Source: Zoogloea sp041904905
Lineage (GTDB): Bacteria; Pseudomonadota; Gammaproteobacteria; Burkholderiales; Rhodocyclaceae
Direction of reading: 5' to 3'
Assembly (NCBI RefSeq): GCF_041904905.1
Contig: NZ_JAYRMI010000059.1
Coordinates: 1-26,313, forward strand
DNA length: 26,313 nt
Shown: one piece after another, positions 21,982 through 26,313 of the stretch
How positions within the stretch are numbered: the stretch's first letter is position 1
Layout of the letters: each line of letters starts with the position of its first letter
The notes under the pieces: generated by a model
Told to the model about the DNA's origin: nothing
Seen by the model: the letters and a program-made list of their open reading frames with translations, nothing else
Databases searched by the model: none
Made by a program: the position numbers and the translations under genes

Positions 21982-24746
21982 ATGCCTAACCTTGCCAAGA
22001 TTGCCAGCTGGACAAAGGCCGAATATCAATCGCTCAGTGCCTCCGGCGTCATCTCGCTGTCGCCCGCGCAGATCGGCCAGATGGCCCACCCCGAGTGGCT
22101 GCTCCCCTCGGCGATGCCGCCCTCAGCCCGACGCAGGTGCCCTCGATCATCGGCGGAGCGTGGTATCTCTTCGATGCCACCTGGCTCAACGCACTGTCGC
22201 CCCGGGCCTTTGCGGCCATTCCCGCCAGCCGCATCCCCAACATCTCCTTCACCGCGCTGTCGGGGCTGAACGCCGCCCATGTGGGCGCCCTCACCGTCAC
22301 CCAGCTGGCTCAGGTGTCCGATTCGCGCTGGGGCCGCGTGTCGGGCGCGTGGATCAACGGGATTTCCCTCGCTGCGCTGCCCAAGCTCTCCACCCTCGCC
22401 GTCGGCAACTGGACATCCAGCGCCACGGCCGCGCTGGACGTCGCCCACGTCAAGGCCATGACCCCGGCCCAGATCGGCGCGCTCAACACCCCCGAGAACC
22501 TCAGCCCCGCCGCCATCGGCGCGCTCACGGCGGCCCAGGTGACCGCGATCGGCGACTACAACTTCTATTACCTGAAGCCCGAATGGTTCAACGCGCTCAG
22601 CGTCGGCACCTTCGGCGCCCTGTCGGCCGACCGCATCCACCGGATGGGCGACGACAAGCTGTGGGCGCTCGATGCCGCCCACATCGGCGCCCTCAGCGCC
22701 GCCCAGCTGGCCCAGCAGTCCGACTACTTCTGGTACTACACCGATTCGGAGTGGCTCAACCGTCTGGCCCCCGCCACCTTTGGCCAGCTGCCCGCCGGCA
22801 TCTTCAAGTCGCTGGGCAGCTGGACGGTCGGAAACCTGGACGCAGCCCATCTGGCCGCGCTCACCGCCGCACAGTTCGCCGCGCTGGATCATCCCGAGGG
22901 CGTGCTCGAAGCGCTGTCGCCGGCCCAGATCGGTGTGCTGAACACCGGCATCCTCGCGGCGCTCACGCAGGATCAGGTCAAGGCGCTGACGGCCACCCAG
23001 ATCGGCGGCCTTACCGGCGCGCAGATCGCCGCCATGAGTTCGACCCAGATCGGCTGGTTGAGCAGCCCGCAAGTGGCCGGGCTCGGCGCCCAGGCCGTCG
23101 CCGGTCTGCGCGCCAGCCAGCTGGCGGCGCTGGGCACCAACCTGCACGGCCTGAGCCCCGCGGCCTTCGCCGCGCTGCCGGCCGACCGCATCGCCAGCCT
23201 CGCCAATCTGCAGCTCAGCACCCTGACGGCGGCGCAGTTTGCCGCACTTAGCGCCCAGCAACTCGGCGCGTTGAGCGCCGCGCAGGTGAAGATCCTCACC
23301 CCCGGCCAGCTCGACGGCCTGCGCGGGCACGTGCAGTGGCTCAGCCCGGCTGCCGTCACCGGGCTGAACAGCACCCTGCTGACCGAACTGGCTGCCGACT
23401 TCAGCGCCGCCCAGCTGGCTGCCCTGTCGCCTGCGCAGCAGGGCGTCGTGCAGAAGGCCAGGGACGAAACCGCCGCGCTGCTCAACCGCCTGAGCGACAG
23501 CGGCATCCGCCTGCAGGTGAATGCCGCGCTGCAGAGCGGCGAGTCGCTGTTCAGCTACAACGGCCTGCTCAAGGTGCTGCAGGATGTGAACACGTCCATG
23601 GGCAGCGCCACGCTCACGAGCGCCCAGTTCAACGACCTGAAGGCCCTCACGGCTTCGGTGGGCAAGGTGCTGGGCACCGACTCCTACCTCTACGGCATCA
23701 CCAACGCCACGATCAACGGCCACGCCGGCAACGCCACCTGGACCGGCGGCTCCGCCATCCACAACGCGCTGGGCAACCTCGACGTCGGCCGCTCCGCCTA
23801 CACCTTCGATAAGCTCATCGACAAGTGGTTCTTGGGCCAGGATCTGCCCACCTGGAGAAACAACACCGCCTATGCCCGCGCCGATCTGCCGCTGTATTCC
23901 ATGTACGGGCCGGACGCCGCTGAAGTGAGCCAGCACAAGATCGGCAACTGCTACATGCTGGCTGCCCTGGTGAATGTGGCGTACGACGACCCGGGGCTGA
24001 TCGAGTCGATGATTACCGACAACGGCAACGGCACCTACGGCGTGCGCATGTACGGCCTGGAAGACCAGCCGATGTACCTCACCGTGAACGACGAGCTGCC
24101 CGGCGGCGGCACCAAGGGCACGGGAACCTCCACCCGCAACGCCAACTGGGTGGCGATGATCGAGAAGGCTTACGTCGGCTACGACGCCATCGTCCGGGGC
24201 GTCGATAACGCCTACGTCTCCATCGACGGCGGCAACGCCGAAGGCATGCAGGCCTTCACCGGCCGTCACATGGACTACTACGAGGTCACCGACAAGGATC
24301 AGGACCCCGCCGCCGCCAAGAAGGCCATGATCGACGCCCTGACCACCGACGACGAAGAGGTGATGTACGCCAGCTTCACTGCGCTCAACGACAGCGCCGG
24401 CAAGGAGATGCTGGTCAACAAGCACATGTTCTCGGTGCTGGAATACCACGCCGGCGCCGACACCTTCACGGTGCGCAACCCCTGGGGCGCGGCTGGCGGA
24501 GACGACTGGATCGGCACTTTCGACCTGAGCTTCTCGCAGCTCTGGACTGGCGAGAGCTACGTGCTGATTACCGACGAAGACGCCCCCGCCGGCGCCGTGG
24601 ATTGGGACCGCTACCCCATGAGCGGCCCCGCCGACCAGCTCGTCCAGGCCATGGCCGGGCTGGACAGCGGCAGCGCGTCCGCCGCGCTGGTGGCCGCGTC
24701 GTTCGCGACGGACCCGCGCAACCTCTCGCTGGCCGTTCCCGGCTGA
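21982..24746 (+). CDS. octapeptide-repeat protein with calpain-like cysteine protease domain, frameshifted
   Basis: The gene begins at the ATG at 21982 (AAGGA seven bases upstream, MPNLAKIASWTKAEY) but the frame breaks near 22104-22107, a CCCC tract. Restoring one base joins it smoothly (HPEWLLP then LGDAALSPTQ) into a protein of about 921 residues. Residues about 25-510 are repeats rich in LTxxQIxx octads (LTATQIGG, LTGAQIAA, MSSTQIGW) with longer W-L-N-x-L-S units earlier on. The C-terminal part is a calpain-family papain-like protease: Gln651 and Cys657 in SQHKIGNCYMLAAL, His815 in NKHMFSVLEY, Asn833 in VRNPWG. No Sec signal is visible. The tail DQLVQAMAGL resembles C-termini of RTX-type type I secretion substrates, so export by that route is possible. 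Without the correction, translation could only start at a poor GTG at 22095. Confidence 0.85.
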
Positions 24747-24930
24747 TTTCCCCGCAATCGACACCCCCGCCCAGGCCGTGCGCCCGGGCGGCGGTTCGTC
24801 ACGCCCCGCAGACGCCACCGGGGCCGTGCCGCGCGCCCTTTCCTTGCCACGACGTGGCGCGGGCGCGCGGCCGGCTGGCGCCGCAATGCGGGGTGCCGCA
24901 CACCGATTTGGGTACTTCTAGGAAAGCAAA

Positions 24931-26115
24931 ATGAAATTCTTGGAGAAAGAGATCATGGTCTTGAAGCGCAAAGGCGCCGCCTCGGCAGCGCACCGTTGGA
25001 TGAAGATGCTCCGCCACGGCAGCGTCGCCCTGCTGCTGGGCAGCGCGGCGGGGGCCGCCAGCGCCACGGCTTACACCGTCACCCAGCTCCCCTCCCTCGG
25101 CGGCACCTATACGGCCGCCTGGGGCATCGACAACGCCGGTCGGGTGGTGGGCGAAGCCGCGCTGCCGGGCGATGTCGAATCCCGTGCCGTGATCTGGAAC
25201 GGCGGCGTCCCCACCAATCTGGGCACCGTCGGCGGTAGCTACAGCTGGGGCTTCGCAGTGAACGGCGTGGGGCAGGTGGTCGGCGGATCGGCCACCGCGG
25301 GCGACCTGACCGAGAGCGCGGTGCGCTGGAGCGGTGGCGTGGCCACCGAGCTGCCCACGCTCGGGGGCAGCTACGCCTGGGCCATGCGCATCAACGACGC
25401 CGGACTGATCGCCGGCACCTCGTCGATTGCCGGCGATGCGGCCGAGCGGGCCACCGCCTGGTCGGCCGCGGGCGTGGCCACCGATCTGGGCACCCTGGGC
25501 GGCTCCAACAGCTGGGCCAACGCCATCAACAATCTGGGCCAGATCGCCGGTTCGGCGCTCACCGCCGGCGACGCGGCCGAGCACGCTGCGCTGTGGAGCG
25601 GCGGCAGCGCGACCGATCTGGGCACCCTGGGCGGCTCCTACAGCTGGGTCAATGCCCTCAACGACGCGGGCGACGCCGTCGGCAGCTCCGCCGTCGCGGG
25701 CGATTCCGAGCGCCATGCCACCTTGTGGCGCAGTGGCACGATCGTCGATCTGGGCACCCTGGGCGGCTCCTACAGCACCGCGTTCTGGATCAACAAGCAC
25801 GGGCAGGTGACCGGCGCCTCCTACACCGTGGCCGACGTGGAGGAGCACGCCACCCTGTGGAGCGGCGGCGCAGCCATCGACCTGAACGACTACCTCGACC
25901 CGGCGCTGTCCATCGCCGGCTGGTATCTGGCCCAGGCGCTGGCCGTCAACGACGACGGCTGGATCGTTGCCAACGGCTACGACGGATCGGGCAACGACGT
26001 GTCCTTCCTGCTGGTGCCGGACGCCCCGACCGGCGTGCCCGAGCCGGGTGTCCTCGCCCTGACCTCGGTGGCGCTGGCGGCGCTGATCGGCCGCCGCCGT
26101 CCGACGCGCGCCTGA
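24931..26115 (+). CDS. PEP-CTERM sorted HAF-repeat protein
   Basis: A 394-residue exported protein. The N-terminal signal peptide has a long n-region (MKFLEKEIMVLKRKG) and core SVALLLGSAAGAASA, with cleavage near residue 47. The body holds six to seven HAF-type repeats of about 48 residues, LGTLGGSYSWANAINNxGQVVGxS with ATLWSGG between, the pattern of bacterial extracellular beta-propeller-like HAF proteins. The C-terminus VPEPGVLALTSVALAALIGRRRPTRA is a PEP-CTERM signal: Pro-Glu-Pro, a hydrophobic helix, and an Arg-rich tail, recognised by exosortase in bacteria that make exopolysaccharide. A good Shine-Dalgarno (AGGAAAG) is upstream of 24931; MVLKRKG at 24955 is an alternative start. No exosortase gene is in the window. 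Confidence 0.92.
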   Translation: MKFLEKEIMVLKRKGAASAAHRWMKMLRHGSVALLLGSAAGAASATAYTVTQLPSLGGTYTAAWGIDNAGRVVGEAALPGDVESRAVIWNGGVPTNLGTVGGSYSWGFAVNGVGQVVGGSATAGDLTESAVRWSGGVATELPTLGGSYAWAMRINDAGLIAGTSSIAGDAAERATAWSAAGVATDLGTLGGSNSWANAINNLGQIAGSALTAGDAAEHAALWSGGSATDLGTLGGSYSWVNALNDAGDAVGSSAVAGDSERHATLWRSGTIVDLGTLGGSYSTAFWINKHGQVTGASYTVADVEEHATLWSGGAAIDLNDYLDPALSIAGWYLAQALAVNDDGWIVANGYDGSGNDVSFLLVPDAPTGVPEPGVLALTSVALAALIGRRRPTRA

Positions 26116-26119
26116 GCCG

Positions 26120-26145
26120 GCGGTGGGGCAGGCCAGCCCCACCGC
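26120..26145 (+). terminator. hairpin after the PEP-CTERM gene
   Basis: GCGGTGGGGC and GCCCCACCGC form a perfect 10-bp stem around AGGCCA, four bases past the stop. No U tract follows, so termination may be less efficient than at an intrinsic terminator. Beyond it, 26146-26313, I see no gene or other feature. Confidence 0.6.
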
Positions 26146-26313
26146 GCCCCCTCGCCTTGCCCCGAAATCCGCGATGCCCCTGTCCGCCTCCACCCCACGC
26201 GCCCGGACGGCCGCCATCGTCCATCCACCCCGCCGGCCCTCCGCCAGGGCGGGCTGACGCCCACCGTGCCAACCCCGACCGTGAATCCCTCCGCACCCAC
26301 CACGCCCGACGCC

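Noticed and set aside
21675..21989. Small Cys-rich plus-strand ORF upstream of the calpain-like gene
   Set aside because: Overlaps the predicted promoter, has no proper Shine-Dalgarno and turns into Arg/Gly low complexity at its end.
24860..24905. Possible sigma-54 promoter before the PEP-CTERM gene (TGGCGC...ATGC)
   Set aside because: The GG and GC doublets are nine bases apart, not ten, and the -12 element does not match TTGC.

Overview
The window is GC-rich DNA from a Gram-negative bacterium, most likely a betaproteobacterium of the Rhodocyclales/Azospira-Thauera type. This is an inference from the mixture of a complete pqqABCDE cluster, a short YidD, a PEP-CTERM (exosortase) protein, a TonB-dependent receptor and a small c-type cytochrome lipoprotein, all in very high GC. 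No rRNA, tRNA, CRISPR array, transposase or phage gene was seen.

Left part (1-6050, all minus strand). A compact three-gene operon looks like a nucleotide- and lipid-targeting conflict (immunity-type) module: a 661-residue protein with an N-terminal nucleoside-deoxyribosyltransferase-like domain, TPR/TRAFs-binding-like repeats and a C-terminal Rossmann-like domain; a patatin-like phospholipase; and a membrane-anchored TIR-WD40 protein that runs off the left edge. A two-helix membrane protein of unknown function sits upstream. The module is bounded on both sides by artificial-looking G/C homopolymer runs (1-47 and 6119-6183), so its link to the rest of the window is uncertain.

Middle part (6196-11031). 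Housekeeping and small genes: yidD with an unusual cysteine-rich tail, a HEAT-repeat protein, an intergenic array of twelve 21-bp repeats each able to form a small hairpin, prfC (release factor 3), a GNAT acetyltransferase with a puzzling start, and an endonuclease/exonuclease/phosphatase-family protein.

PQQ part (11041-16727). pqqABCDE is on the minus strand with tight overlaps (B/C and D/E), a strong hairpin between pqqA and pqqB, and a REP-like palindromic element holding a 10-N assembly gap between pqqC and pqqD. Divergent from pqqA are a proline-iminopeptidase-like hydrolase and, translationally coupled to it, a membrane protein with a spermidine-synthase-like domain.

Envelope part (16731-21411). 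A minus-strand pair (BNR/sialidase-fold protein with Cys/His motifs, then a thioredoxin-like protein) lies divergent to a TonB-dependent receptor, which is followed by a lipoprotein cytochrome c and a textbook terminator. Together they look like a periplasmic uptake/redox unit with unknown substrate.

Right part (21982-26115). Two probably exported proteins: a 921-residue octapeptide-repeat protein with a calpain-like cysteine protease domain, broken by one frameshift near its 5' end, and a HAF-repeat PEP-CTERM protein.
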